DNA of 64,000 nucleotides. Source: Salinispora arenicola (GTDB taxonomy: Bacteria; Actinomycetota; Actinomycetes; Mycobacteriales; Micromonosporaceae). Location of the stretch: assembly GCF_006716065.1 (NCBI RefSeq), contig NZ_VFOL01000001.1:2418001-2482000 (forward strand). The letters run 5' to 3'. The notes under the pieces are model-generated. The model made no database searches, was not told the origin of the DNA, and saw nothing but the letters and a program-made list of their open reading frames with translations. Both the position numbers and the translations under genes were made by a program. This document shows, in pieces, positions 39,951 to 48,248 of the stretch. Each line of letters begins with the position of its first letter. Within the stretch, counting starts at the first letter, position 1.

Positions 39951-39979
39951 ATTATGCCCTGTTCGGGTGGGTGGCGCAA
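39951..39979 (-). promoter_or_regulatory. Promoter of the chorismate mutase leader
   Basis: On the minus strand TTGCGC (39979-39974) and CATAAT (39956-39951) are separated by exactly 17 bases. The expected transcription start is the G of the leader-peptide GTG at 39943. A transcript ending at the terminator would be about 119 nucleotides. Confidence 0.7.
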
Positions 39980-40095
39980 GGCGCGCCGACCAGGGATCCC
40001 CGCGGCAGCGAGGGCATCCATCGCGGGTGGAGCGGGAATCGTGGCTCTTCCGTCTACCCGGGCCGTGGCCGAGCGGATTCGTCGGGGCGACGGCA

Positions 40096-40101
40096 TAGAC
40101 T
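40096..40101 (+). promoter_or_regulatory. -10 box of a possible leaderless pcrA promoter
   Basis: TAGACT lies 9 bases before the ATG of pcrA at 40111, with no ribosome-binding site between them. Confidence 0.45.
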
Positions 40102-40110
40102 CGCCGTGCG

Positions 40111-42495
40111 ATGCATCCTCTCTTCGACATCCCCGTGCCCCCGTCCGCGCCCGACCCTGCTCCGCCGCGGCGGCCGGCCCCTGTGCACCTCGACCCGCAG
40201 GCGCTGCTCGACGGATTGAACGGCCCCCAGCGGGATGCGGTCACCCACGCCGGGTCACCGCTGCTCATCGTGGCCGGCGCCGGTTCCGGCAAGACCCGGG
40301 TCCTCACCCACCGGATCGCGTACCTGCTCGCGGCCCGACAGGTGCACCCGGGTGAGATCATCGCGATTACCTTCACCAACAAGGCCGCTGGTGAGATGAA
40401 GGACCGGGTGGCCCAGTTGGTCGGCCCACGTGCCCGGTTGATGTGGGTCTCGACGTTTCACTCCGCGTGTGTTCGCATCCTGCGGGCCGAGCACGAGCAC
40501 GCCGGTGTGAAGTCGACCTTCTCGATTTATGACGCCGACGACTCTCGTCGACTGATGCAGCTGGTCGCTCGCGAGTTGGACCTCGACCCCAAGCGCTATC
40601 CGGCGCGCGGGCTGGCCGCCCAGGTCTCCAACCTGAAGAACGAGTTGGTTGACCCCGAGGCGTTCGCCGCCCGAGCCAAGGGGCCGAACGAGCGGGCGCT
40701 CGCCGAGGCGTACACGTTGTATCAGCGACGGCTCCGTGAGGCCCACGCGCTGGACTTCGACGATCTGATCATGACGACGGTGCACCTGCTCCAGTCGCAT
40801 CCGCACGTCGCGGAGACCTATCGACGCCGGTTTCGGCACGTGCTGGTTGACGAGTATCAGGACACCAACCACGCCCAGTACGTGTTGATCAAGGAGCTGG
40901 TCTCGGGTACGGCTGGGCTCGACCCGGCGGAACTGTGTGTGGTGGGTGATGCCGACCAGTCGATCTACGCGTTCCGGGGCGCGACGATTCGCAATATCCT
41001 GGAGTTCGAGCGGGACTTCACCGATGCCAGGACGATCCTGCTGGAGCAGAACTACCGCTCCACCCAGACCATCCTGAACGCCGCCAACGCCGTGATCGAC
41101 CGTAATACCTCCCGTAAACCCAAGCGGCTGTGGAGCGAGGCCGGCAGCGGCGACCCGATCGTCGGCTACGTCGCCGATACGGAGCACACCGAGGCCGACT
41201 GGGTGGCCCGAGAAATCGACCGGCTCGTCGACGACGGCGACACCCGGCCGGGAGATGTGGCGGTCTTCTACCGCACCAACGCCCAGTCCCGGGTCTTCGA
41301 GGAGGTGTTCATCCGGGTCGGCCTGCCCTACAAGGTCGTGGGTGGCGTCCGCTTCTACGAACGTAAGGAGGTCCGCGACGCCCTCGCCTACCTGCGGGCG
41401 TTGGTCAACGAGGACGACACGGTCAGCCTCCGCCGGGTGCTGAACACTCCCCGCCGTGGTATCGGGGATCGGGCCGAGGCGTGCGTCGAGGCGCTGGCCA
41501 GCCGGGACCGGATCTCCTTCGGTGCGGCCCTCCGCCGGGCCAAGGAGGCACCGGGAATCTCCACCCGGGCAGCCAACGGCATCGCGGATTTCGTCGCGCT
41601 GCTCGACGGCGCCCGGGAGGTGGCGGAGAACAGCGCTCCCGAGGAGGTTCTGGAGGTGTTGCTGAACCGATCGGGGTACCTGATGGAACTGGAGGAGAGC
41701 CTGGATCCACAGGATGCCGGCCGGGTCGACAACCTCCAGGAACTGGTCAGCGTCGCCCGGGAGTACACGGAGCGGGTCGAGGCTCTGGGCGCGGACGGTG
41801 AGCGAGCCACCGTCGCCGGCTTCCTGGAGCAGGTCGCGTTGGTGGCTGACGCGGACCAGGTGCCCGCCGACGACCCGGAACATCAGGGGGTGGTCACCCT
41901 GATGACCCTGCACACGGCCAAAGGGCTGGAGTTTCCGGTGGTGTTTCTGACCGGAATGGAGGACGGGGTCTTCCCGCACGCTCGTACCTTCGGCGACAAC
42001 CACGAGTTGGAGGAGGAGCGGCGCCTGGCGTACGTGGGGATCACCCGCGCCCGGCAGCGTCTCTACCTGTCCCGGGCGGTCACCCGCTCGGCGTGGGGCC
42101 AGCCGGCCTACAACGCGCCGTCCCGGTTCCTCGCGGAGTTGCCCGAGGAGTTGGTGCGCTGGGAGCGCACCGAGGGTTCGTACACCTCGTGGGCCGGCGG
42201 CGGTGGGGGTGTGGGTGGTCGCGCGGACCGCGGAGGTAGCGGCTTCACCGGGGGCACGCCGAAGGCAGCACAGCTTGCGCGGCGGCTCGGAGTCGACGGC
42301 AGTCGCCTTGCCACGGCCAGTGAGCTGCCGCAGGCACCGCGGGTCGGGGTCGGGGACCGGGTCAACCACCAGCGGTACGGGCTGGGCCGCGTGATCGCGG
42401 TGGAAGGGCACGGTCCAGGTGCCCGCGCCCAGATCGACTTCGGTGACCAGACGCTGTGGCTGGTGCTTCGACACGCACCGATCGACCGGCTCTGA
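40111..42495 (+). CDS. pcrA: ATP-dependent DNA helicase PcrA/UvrD1
   Basis: The 794-residue superfamily 1A helicase unwinds DNA 3' to 5' in repair and replication restart. Motif I is GAGSGKT (residues 56-62), motif Ia ITFTNKAAGEM, motif II VDEYQDTN, motif III VGDADQSIYAFRGA and motif IV LEQNYRSTQ. Motif V is VTLMTLHTAKGLEFPVVF and motif VI EEERRLAYVGITRARQ. A Gly-rich linker (about 690-720) leads to a C-terminal Tudor-like domain (VGDRVNHQRYGLGRVIAVEG) that binds RNA polymerase in homologues. Length and domains are complete. The position beside chorismate mutase matches uvrD1 of M. tuberculosis. Confidence 0.97.
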   Translation: MHPLFDIPVPPSAPDPAPPRRPAPVHLDPQALLDGLNGPQRDAVTHAGSPLLIVAGAGSGKTRVLTHRIAYLLAARQVHPGEIIAITFTNKAAGEMKDRVAQLVGPRARLMWVSTFHSACVRILRAEHEHAGVKSTFSIYDADDSRRLMQLVARELDLDPKRYPARGLAAQVSNLKNELVDPEAFAARAKGPNERALAEAYTLYQRRLREAHALDFDDLIMTTVHLLQSHPHVAETYRRRFRHVLVDEYQDTNHAQYVLIKELVSGTAGLDPAELCVVGDADQSIYAFRGATIRNILEFERDFTDARTILLEQNYRSTQTILNAANAVIDRNTSRKPKRLWSEAGSGDPIVGYVADTEHTEADWVAREIDRLVDDGDTRPGDVAVFYRTNAQSRVFEEVFIRVGLPYKVVGGVRFYERKEVRDALAYLRALVNEDDTVSLRRVLNTPRRGIGDRAEACVEALASRDRISFGAALRRAKEAPGISTRAANGIADFVALLDGAREVAENSAPEEVLEVLLNRSGYLMELEESLDPQDAGRVDNLQELVSVAREYTERVEALGADGERATVAGFLEQVALVADADQVPADDPEHQGVVTLMTLHTAKGLEFPVVFLTGMEDGVFPHARTFGDNHELEEERRLAYVGITRARQRLYLSRAVTRSAWGQPAYNAPSRFLAELPEELVRWERTEGSYTSWAGGGGGVGGRADRGGSGFTGGTPKAAQLARRLGVDGSRLATASELPQAPRVGVGDRVNHQRYGLGRVIAVEGHGPGARAQIDFGDQTLWLVLRHAPIDRL

Positions 42496-42515
42496 GCGAC
42501 CCTGCCGGGCTGGTC

Positions 42516-42530
42516 GGGCCGCCGCGGCCC
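42516..42530. terminator. Small palindrome between pcrA and M23 peptidase
   Basis: GGGCCG-CCG-CGGCCC lies between the convergent stops and may serve as a weak bidirectional terminator. Confidence 0.4.
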
Positions 42531-42542
42531 TGGTGCTCCCGG

Positions 42543-43355
42543 TCAGCAGGCCAGGTCGATGCCACGGGCGCGGAGGAACGGCGCCGGGTCGATCTGGTTC
42601 CAGAGCTGGCCCTGATGTACCTCGAAGTGTAGGTGCGGGCCGGTGGAGTCGCCGGTGGAGCCCTCCAGGCCGATGGTGTCACCGGCGGCGACCTGGGCGC
42701 CGAGCCCTACTTTCGCGGTGCTCAGGTGGGCGTAGTGGGTCAGGTACCCGTTGCCGTGGTCGACCACGACCGAGATGCCGTACCCGTCGCCGGCGTCGCT
42801 GGCCTTGGTCACGGTGCCGTCGTAGGCGGCGCGGACCGGGGTGCCGGCGGGCATCGCGAAGTCGATGCCCGCGTGCAGGACTCCCCACCGAGGGCCATAA
42901 CAGGAGGTGATGGCGGCATCGGTCATCGGGGTGACCCAGGCCGGTGCCGGCGCGGTGGTCTTGGTCAGCGTCGGCTCGGCCGCGGTCGGTTTGGTTATCG
43001 CCTTCGGTACCGCGCTGGCCGAAGGCTGTGCGGTGGCGCTTACCGACGCGCTGGGGGTCGGACTGGTACTCGCCGGCGTTCGGACGGAGCGACCGGCCTG
43101 GGCGGCGGCCTCGGCTCGAGCGGCGGCCTCAGCTCGGGCGGAGGCTTCGGCCCCGGCCTGCCTGTCGATGTCCACGGCACCCGTTGGTGCGGTGTCGTGG
43201 CTGCCTCCAGTGACTGCTGCTACCACGACACCGGCGAGGGTGACTCCGGCCACGGCGACGGCCGTGGTCCGCAGCACCCGGAGGCGGGCGCTGGCCCGCC
43301 GTCGGTGGCGGGCTGGCGCGATGTTCCTGGTCGAGCGGGGGATGCCGTGCTGCAC
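42543..43355 (-). CDS. M23 family metallopeptidase, secreted (first)
   Basis: The 270-residue protein has an Arg-rich N-terminus and one hydrophobic segment (about residues 27-50), a signal anchor. An Ala/Glu- and Ser/Thr/Pro-rich spacer follows. The C-terminal LytM domain shows the zinc ligands in HAGIDFAMPAG (His, Asp) and GPHLHFEVH (HxH). Such enzymes cut peptidoglycan cross-links. It corresponds in position to Rv0950c, between uvrD1 and sucC. GTG at 43355 starts the basic N-terminus. The paralogue upstream is separated from it by a terminator. Confidence 0.92.
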   Translation of the reverse strand: MQHGIPRSTRNIAPARHRRRASARLRVLRTTAVAVAGVTLAGVVVAAVTGGSHDTAPTGAVDIDRQAGAEASARAEAAARAEAAAQAGRSVRTPASTSPTPSASVSATAQPSASAVPKAITKPTAAEPTLTKTTAPAPAWVTPMTDAAITSCYGPRWGVLHAGIDFAMPAGTPVRAAYDGTVTKASDAGDGYGISVVVDHGNGYLTHYAHLSTAKVGLGAQVAAGDTIGLEGSTGDSTGPHLHFEVHQGQLWNQIDPAPFLRARGIDLAC

Positions 43356-43576
43356 AACAGACCTTCACTGCTCGTAGGGCACGTGACCCCGACATAGTGA
43401 GGTGGGCTCGGAGCCGGCGGGGAGCGAGGGTCGATCCGGCGGGAACGGTCCGATGCGATCGTCGGAGCTTTGTCGGCCCTCGTCACGAATTCTGGTAGTA
43501 CTGGCTACACCAGATTGTGGGTTCGGTCACAGCGCTGGGTGTGGTCCCAAACACACATGGCGCGTAGGGGTGACAG

Positions 43577-43606
43577 AAAACCACCCGGATCGTTCGACCC
43601 GGGCGG
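43577..43606 (-). terminator. Terminator after the second M23 peptidase gene
   Basis: On the minus strand CCGCCCGG pairs with CCGGGTGG (one G-U pair), with additional TCG/CGA pairing inside, followed by TTTTCT. It lies 20 bases after the stop of the 43627-44337 gene. Confidence 0.8.
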
Positions 43607-43626
43607 TAATCAGACTGCACGCATGG

Positions 43627-44337
43627 TCAGGAGGTGGTTACCTCGCTGTAAAATGTCTCCACCTGGAGCTTGATGTCCACTCCGCGTTCCATCAGCCAGG
43701 GCACCGGGTCGAGCGGTTCGCCCTTGACATGGACTTCCAGATGCAGGTGGGAGCCGTAGGAGTGGCCGGTGTTACCGACCAGCCCGAGCTGGTCGCCGGC
43801 CTCGACCTGTTGGCCTTTTTGCACGCTCACCGCGGAGGAGTGGCCGTAGATGGCCTCGCTGCCGTCGGCGTGACGGACGATCACCGCGTATCCGTATCCA
43901 CCGAACCAGCCGGCCTCGATGACGGTGCCGTCATGGATGGAGACGTAGGGCGTGCCCTCCGGGGCTACCAGGTCCACGCCGTTGTGCATCTCGCCCCAGC
44001 GGACGCCGTAGGGGGAGTTGAACTCGTAGCCCTGAACCGGGAGCAGCCAGACCTCTGACTCCGCCTGGGTGTGGTCGCGTTCGCCGCCACGCGACGCGCG
44101 GTCGGCGGCGTTGGCGCGCTCCGCGGCGTCATCGCTCAACGCGGACGCGGCCTTCAGCTCGTCGAGGACCGTCGGGCTGACGCTCTTGGCATCCGGTAGG
44201 GCGCCGGCGAGAAGCGCGACCCCGCCGGCACCAACGAAGGCGGTGGTGACAACGGCGGCGTACCGGCTCCGCGGCGGGGTGGGTACGCGGCGACGGCCGC
44301 GATATCGATCGGGCTCAGACGACAGGCGCTGGCGCAC
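43627..44337 (-). CDS. M23 family metallopeptidase, secreted (second)
   Basis: The 236-residue protein has a basic start and one hydrophobic segment (AAVVTTAFVGAGGVALLAGAL) as a signal anchor. A helical Ala/Glu/Asp-rich spacer follows, then a LytM domain with zinc ligands in HNGVDLVAPEG and GSHLHLEVH. It probably hydrolyses peptidoglycan like its downstream paralogue, but the spacer is different. GTG at 44337 is chosen because GGAGG lies 6 bases upstream; upstream in-frame codons are not conserved. Confidence 0.9.
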   Translation of the reverse strand: MRQRLSSEPDRYRGRRRVPTPPRSRYAAVVTTAFVGAGGVALLAGALPDAKSVSPTVLDELKAASALSDDAAERANAADRASRGGERDHTQAESEVWLLPVQGYEFNSPYGVRWGEMHNGVDLVAPEGTPYVSIHDGTVIEAGWFGGYGYAVIVRHADGSEAIYGHSSAVSVQKGQQVEAGDQLGLVGNTGHSYGSHLHLEVHVKGEPLDPVPWLMERGVDIKLQVETFYSEVTTS

Positions 44338-44819
44338 GCACACCCTCCGTTGTCGGGGTACCGAGGCGGTCAACCGAGTTCGGAAGCTGGGTTGAACTCT
44401 TGTCGACCGCGTCGTCACCCGTCCATGGACCTGATGACAACCGTTGGACACGGTAGTCAACCGCCACGCCCGTCACAAGCCGCATCGCCAGATTGCCGTG
44501 ATGTTCTGTCCGATTGTATCCACTATTGTCCTGCGGCGGAGTCGGTGAAGGTGTCCCTACTCTCATCCCCTTCGTCGCGTAGGGTGACCGAACGGTGGAG
44601 GTGTCCGGCTTGACTGACTGGTGCGCTGTGCTCGGCCGCGTGGGTGGGACTGCGGGCCACCCGGCGGCGGCCGAACGTCGCGGGCGCTGGACTCGGGGCC
44701 GCACCGGTGGGACACCGGGCAATGGTGGGCTGCCCCGGCGGCCCGGATTCCTTGCCCGACACCGGTCGGGTTACCGTTCGTTAAGGTCAAGCCGCGGAGC
44801 CGGTGAAAGGGATGCGCAG
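44338..44819. other. Intergenic region between the M23 gene and icmB
   Basis: No gene was recognised in these 482 bases. On the plus strand a TAGGGT box (44580-44585) precedes a GTG at 44595 that is in frame with icmB. That frame would add 75 Arg/Gly-rich residues absent from known IcmB, so the box may simply be the icmB promoter. I looked for a cyclic-di-AMP (ydaO) riboswitch before the M23 gene and did not find one. Confidence 0.4.
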
Positions 44820-45224
44820 ATGAGCTCTCGTGTTCGGGTCGTCGTCGCCAAACCGGGCCTGGACGGCCACGACCGTGGCGCAAAGGTCGTGGCGCGCGCC
44901 CTCCGGGATGCCGGAATGGAGGTCATCTATACCGGTCTGCACCAGACCCCCGAGCAGATCGTGGAGACCGCGATCCAGGAGGACGCCGACGCGGTCGGGC
45001 TTTCCGTCCTGTCCGGGGCGCACATGACGCTTTTCCGTCGGGTGCTGGAACTGCTCGCCGAACGAGACGCACGAGACATCGTCGTCTTCGGCGGTGGCAT
45101 CATCCCGGATACCGACATCCCGGAATTGCAGCAGATCGGTGTGGCCAAGATTTTTACCCCGGGGGCGACCACCGGCTCGATCGTGGACTGGGTCCAGCAG
45201 AACGTGGCGCAGGCCGTCGGATGA
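44820..45224 (+). CDS. icmB: Isobutyryl-CoA mutase small subunit (cobalamin-binding)
   Basis: The 134-residue protein is a standalone B12-binding domain. The DxHxxG motif that supplies the cobalt-ligating histidine is LDGHDRG (His17). It continues with the family blocks [23 protein letters not shown] and [13 protein letters not shown]. This is very close to the IcmB subunit of Streptomyces isobutyryl-CoA mutase, which interconverts isobutyryl- and n-butyryl-CoA. The large subunit icmA is not in the window. ATG at 44820 begins the conserved domain after GAAAGGGA. Confidence 0.9.
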   Translation: MSSRVRVVVAKPGLDGHDRGAKVVARALRDAGMEVIYTGLHQTPEQIVETAIQEDADAVGLSVLSGAHMTLFRRVLELLAERDARDIVVFGGGIIPDTDIPELQQIGVAKIFTPGATTGSIVDWVQQNVAQAVG

Positions 45225-45653
45225 CGCGTGCGGCCGTCGATCGGATCCGTCGAGTTCGTGGTGCCGGACAGGGGGAGGGACCGGACGCACCCCTCACACG
45301 CCCGGCCCCTCTATGCACGATGCCCCGCCGCCACCCCTCGACCGACAGGGCATCGGCCGTCTCCCGCCGTCGCGCCGAACCAGCGCTTCGACATCTGACT
45401 CAACGAGGGCTCATGCCAGGGGTTACGTGCCCGGGAAAACATCGTCCGGAAGGTTGACAGTCGGCCAAACGGTGGGTGCCGGCCGGCTGGCTGTGCAAAA
45501 CCGCACACCGCGTACCCGCTGGGTCGTCGGCGATATCGACCTCGCTAGGCTGCGCCAATGGCCTGTTACAACTGATGACAGGCGTCAAACTGATTTCCAT
45601 ACGCTGGTGGCGGCGCGACGGCGCGCCGCGGAGACGGGACGGGACGCGCAATC
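45225..45653 (+). other. sucC upstream region
   Basis: Apart from the mini-ORF and its -10 box at 45546-45575, no gene is convincing in these 429 bases. A TTGACA hexamer occurs at 45454-45459 but has no good -10 partner. The first part is Arg/Pro-rich in all frames and looks like ordinary spacer. Confidence 0.35.
45546..45575 (+). promoter_or_regulatory. Leaderless-type -10 box with a 5-residue upstream ORF before sucC
   Basis: TAGGCT (45546-45551) is followed after 6 bases by ATG GCC TGT TAC AAC TGA (45558-45575), a complete micro-ORF Met-Ala-Cys-Tyr-Asn. The sucC start lies 78 bases farther on. This makes the micro-ORF the likely first codons of the sucCD transcript, with possible regulatory translation. 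Confidence 0.45.
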
Positions 45654-46832
45654 GTGGACCTGTACGAGTACCAGGGGCGAGACCTGTTCGAGCGGCATGG
45701 GTTGCCCGTGCTCGCCGGCGGCGTCGCCACGACCCCGGAGGAGGCCCGCGCGATCGCCGAACGCCTCGGCGGTCGGGTGGTCGTCAAGGCGCAGGTGAAG
45801 GTCGGTGGCCGGGGCAAGGCCGGCGGGGTGAAGCTGGCCGAGGGCGCGGACGAGACGGTGGCCCGGGCCACCGACATCCTTGGCATGGACATCAAGGGGC
45901 ACACCGTCCACAAAGTCATGATCACCGTGACCGCGGACGTGGCCGAGGAGTACTACTTCTCCTACCTGTTGGACCGGGCGAACCGCACCTTTCTCTGCAT
46001 CGCCAGTGTCGCCGGTGGGATGGATATCGAGCAGGTGGCCGCCGAGACGCCGGAGAAGGTCGTCAAGGCGCCGATCGACGCGAACACCGGCGTCGACGCG
46101 GCGATGGCCCGGCAGATCATCACTCGGGCCGGCTTCCCGGCTGAGGTCGTCGATCAGGCCGTCGAGGTCGCGGTGGACCTGTGGAAGGCATTTGTCGCCG
46201 AGGATGCGACGCTGGTCGAGGTGAACCCGCTCGCCAGAACCGGCCAGGGTGGGCTTCTCCTCCTCGATGCCAAGGTGAGCCTGGACGAGAACGCGGCGTT
46301 CCGGCACCCGGACCACGAGGCGTTGGTCGACCAGGCCGCGGTGGACCCGCTGGAGCAGGCCGCCAAGGAGAAGGACCTCAACTACGTCAAGCTCGATGGT
46401 GAGGTCGGCATCATCGGCAACGGCGCCGGACTGGTCATGTCGACCCTGGACGTGGTCGCATACGCCGGGGAGCGACACGGCGGCGTCAAGCCGGCGAACT
46501 TCCTCGACATCGGTGGCGGGGCGAGCGCCGCGGTGATGGCCAACGGTCTTGAGATCGTGCTCTCCGACCCCTCGGTGAAGAGCGTGTTCGTCAACGTCTT
46601 CGGCGGGATCACCGCCTGCGATGCGGTCGCCAACGGCATCGTGCAGGCGCTGGCGTTGCTCGAGCAGCGGGGCGAGAAAGTCACCAGGCCGCTGGTCGTC
46701 CGCCTCGACGGCAACAACGCCGAGGCCGGCCGGGCGATTCTTGACGGCGCGAACAATCCGCTGATCCAGCGGGTCGACACGATGGACGGTGCGGCCGAGC
46801 GGGCCGCCGAACTGGCCGCTGCGGGGGTCTGA
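45654..46832 (+). CDS. sucC: Succinate-CoA ligase (ADP-forming) beta subunit
   Basis: The 392-residue subunit of the citric acid cycle enzyme starts [16 protein letters not shown]. It has an ATP-grasp fold ([21 protein letters not shown]) and the metal-binding EVNPLA. The C-terminal CoA-ligase domain has [10 protein letters not shown] and [15 protein letters not shown] at 45654 is the only start that keeps the conserved first residues. sucD follows after 3 bases. It matches Rv0951 in gene order. Confidence 0.97.
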   Translation: MDLYEYQGRDLFERHGLPVLAGGVATTPEEARAIAERLGGRVVVKAQVKVGGRGKAGGVKLAEGADETVARATDILGMDIKGHTVHKVMITVTADVAEEYYFSYLLDRANRTFLCIASVAGGMDIEQVAAETPEKVVKAPIDANTGVDAAMARQIITRAGFPAEVVDQAVEVAVDLWKAFVAEDATLVEVNPLARTGQGGLLLLDAKVSLDENAAFRHPDHEALVDQAAVDPLEQAAKEKDLNYVKLDGEVGIIGNGAGLVMSTLDVVAYAGERHGGVKPANFLDIGGGASAAVMANGLEIVLSDPSVKSVFVNVFGGITACDAVANGIVQALALLEQRGEKVTRPLVVRLDGNNAEAGRAILDGANNPLIQRVDTMDGAAERAAELAAAGV

Positions 46833-46835
46833 CAC

Positions 46836-47723
46836 ATGGCGATCTGGCTGACCAAGGACTCGAAGGTCATCGTGCAGGGGATGACCGGTTCCGAGGGTTC
46901 CAAGCACACCCGGCGGATGCTCGCCGCAGGTACCGACATCGTCGGTGGTGTGAACCCGCGCAAGGCGGGCACCACCGTCGACTTCGACGGCGCCCAGCTG
47001 CCGGTCTTCGCGAGCGTCGCGGACGCGATGCGGGAGACCGGCGCCGACGTGACGGTCATCTTCGTGCCGCCGCAGTTCACCAAGGGCGCGGTGATCGAGG
47101 CGATCGACGCCGGCATCTCACTTGCCGTCGTGATCACCGAAGGTGTGCCGGTGCACGACACCGCTGCCTTCTGGGCGTACAACGTGGCGCAGGGCGAGCG
47201 GACCCGGATCATCGGGCCGAACTGTCCGGGTATCGTGTCGCCGGGCGCCGCCAACGCCGGCATCATCCCGGCCGACATCACCGGCACCGGCCGGATCGGT
47301 CTGGTCAGCAAGAGCGGCACGCTGACCTACCAGATGATGTACGAGCTGCGCGACATCGGCTTCTCCACCTGCGTCGGGATCGGCGGTGACCCAGTCATCG
47401 GCACCACGCACATCGACGCGCTGGCCGCGTTCGAGGACGACCCGGACACCGACGCGATCGTCATGATCGGTGAGATCGGTGGTGACGCCGAGGAGCGGGC
47501 TGCCGAGTTCATCAAGGCGAACGTCACCAAGCCGGTGGTCGGTTACATCGCTGGCTTCACCGCGCCGCCCGGCAAGACGATGGGGCACGCCGGTGCGATC
47601 ATCTCCGGCTCGGCCGGCACCGCGGAGGCCAAGAAGACTGCCTTGGAGGCGGTTGGCGTCAAGGTCGGCAAGACTCCGACCGAGACGGCGGGGCTGATGC
47701 GACAGATCATGTCGGCGGGCTGA
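46836..47723 (+). CDS. sucD: Succinate-CoA ligase (ADP-forming) alpha subunit
   Basis: The 295-residue subunit binds CoA and carries the phosphohistidine. Seen are the CoA-binding [15 protein letters not shown] start, [10 protein letters not shown], the [12 protein letters not shown] loop and the active-site histidine in [21 protein letters not shown]. It forms the enzyme with SucC, and the two genes are translationally coupled. A terminator follows. Confidence 0.97.
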   Translation: MAIWLTKDSKVIVQGMTGSEGSKHTRRMLAAGTDIVGGVNPRKAGTTVDFDGAQLPVFASVADAMRETGADVTVIFVPPQFTKGAVIEAIDAGISLAVVITEGVPVHDTAAFWAYNVAQGERTRIIGPNCPGIVSPGAANAGIIPADITGTGRIGLVSKSGTLTYQMMYELRDIGFSTCVGIGGDPVIGTTHIDALAAFEDDPDTDAIVMIGEIGGDAEERAAEFIKANVTKPVVGYIAGFTAPPGKTMGHAGAIISGSAGTAEAKKTALEAVGVKVGKTPTETAGLMRQIMSAG

Positions 47724-47742
47724 GGTCGACGTTCGACATCTG

Positions 47743-47772
47743 GAGGGGCCGGCCGTCCACGGGCGGCCCCTC
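47743..47772. terminator. Terminator after sucCD
   Basis: GAGGGGCCG (47743-47751) pairs with CGGCCCCTC (47764-47772) across a 12-base loop, between convergent genes. Confidence 0.75.
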
Positions 47773-47782
47773 GATCGTCCGC

Positions 47783-48034
47783 TCAGTTGAACGGATCGAT
47801 GCCACCGGCGTAGAGAATGCCGTTGCCAACGATGTTGAGCACGCCGAAGGCGATGCCCAGCCAACCGAGTACCGGTGAGTTGCCGAAGCGCCGCGCGTCA
47901 CGGATCGACAGGTAGCCGAAGACGATTCCGAGGACGCCGCAACAGAGTAGGCCGACGACGATGCCGAGTACGCCCCAGAGCGTCGTCCGGTCCTGGCCTG
48001 CCGCCGCGCCGGGCGGTGGATAGGGAGCGGTCAC
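47783..48034 (-). CDS. DUF4190-type small membrane protein
   Basis: The 83-residue protein has a short Pro/Ala-rich start (MTAPYPPPGAAAG) and two membrane helices (about 20-42 and 57-77). They are joined by the conserved GYLSIRDARRFGNSPVLGWLGIAFG loop of DUF4190 proteins. The function is unknown. It lies convergent with sucD and divergent from perM. A related but longer protein is encoded at 49532-49996 on the other side of perM. Confidence 0.85.
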   Translation of the reverse strand: MTAPYPPPGAAAGQDRTTLWGVLGIVVGLLCCGVLGIVFGYLSIRDARRFGNSPVLGWLGIAFGVLNIVGNGILYAGGIDPFN

Positions 48035-48248
48035 TGCCTGCCTCCTCGCGTCGGTGTCGCGTCGCCCGGGTGCCTGGAGGGGCGCCGTCGACGCCTCGTG
48101 GGTGGTGACACACCGACCGCCCGCGGTGGCGTCCTGTGGCTGAGGCTAGACCGGATCGGAGGCGGGAAACGGTGGATCACGCAACTCGACCCTACCCGGG
48201 GAGTTTATCGACCTGCCCCTACCCCCGCCGCATGTCAAAGTAGACCTG

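Noticed and set aside
43356..44600. Cyclic-di-AMP (ydaO) riboswitch before the M23 peptidase genes
   Set aside because: Such riboswitches often precede actinobacterial cell-wall hydrolases, but I could not find the conserved core on the minus strand in either leader.
44595..44819. N-terminal extension of IcmB
   Set aside because: The extra 75 residues are Arg/Gly-rich and absent from known IcmB proteins; the start at 44820 has a ribosome-binding site.
45221..45457. 78-codon ORF overlapping the icmB stop
   Set aside because: Arg/Pro-rich low-complexity translation with no conserved-looking segment and no ribosome-binding site; likely spacer.
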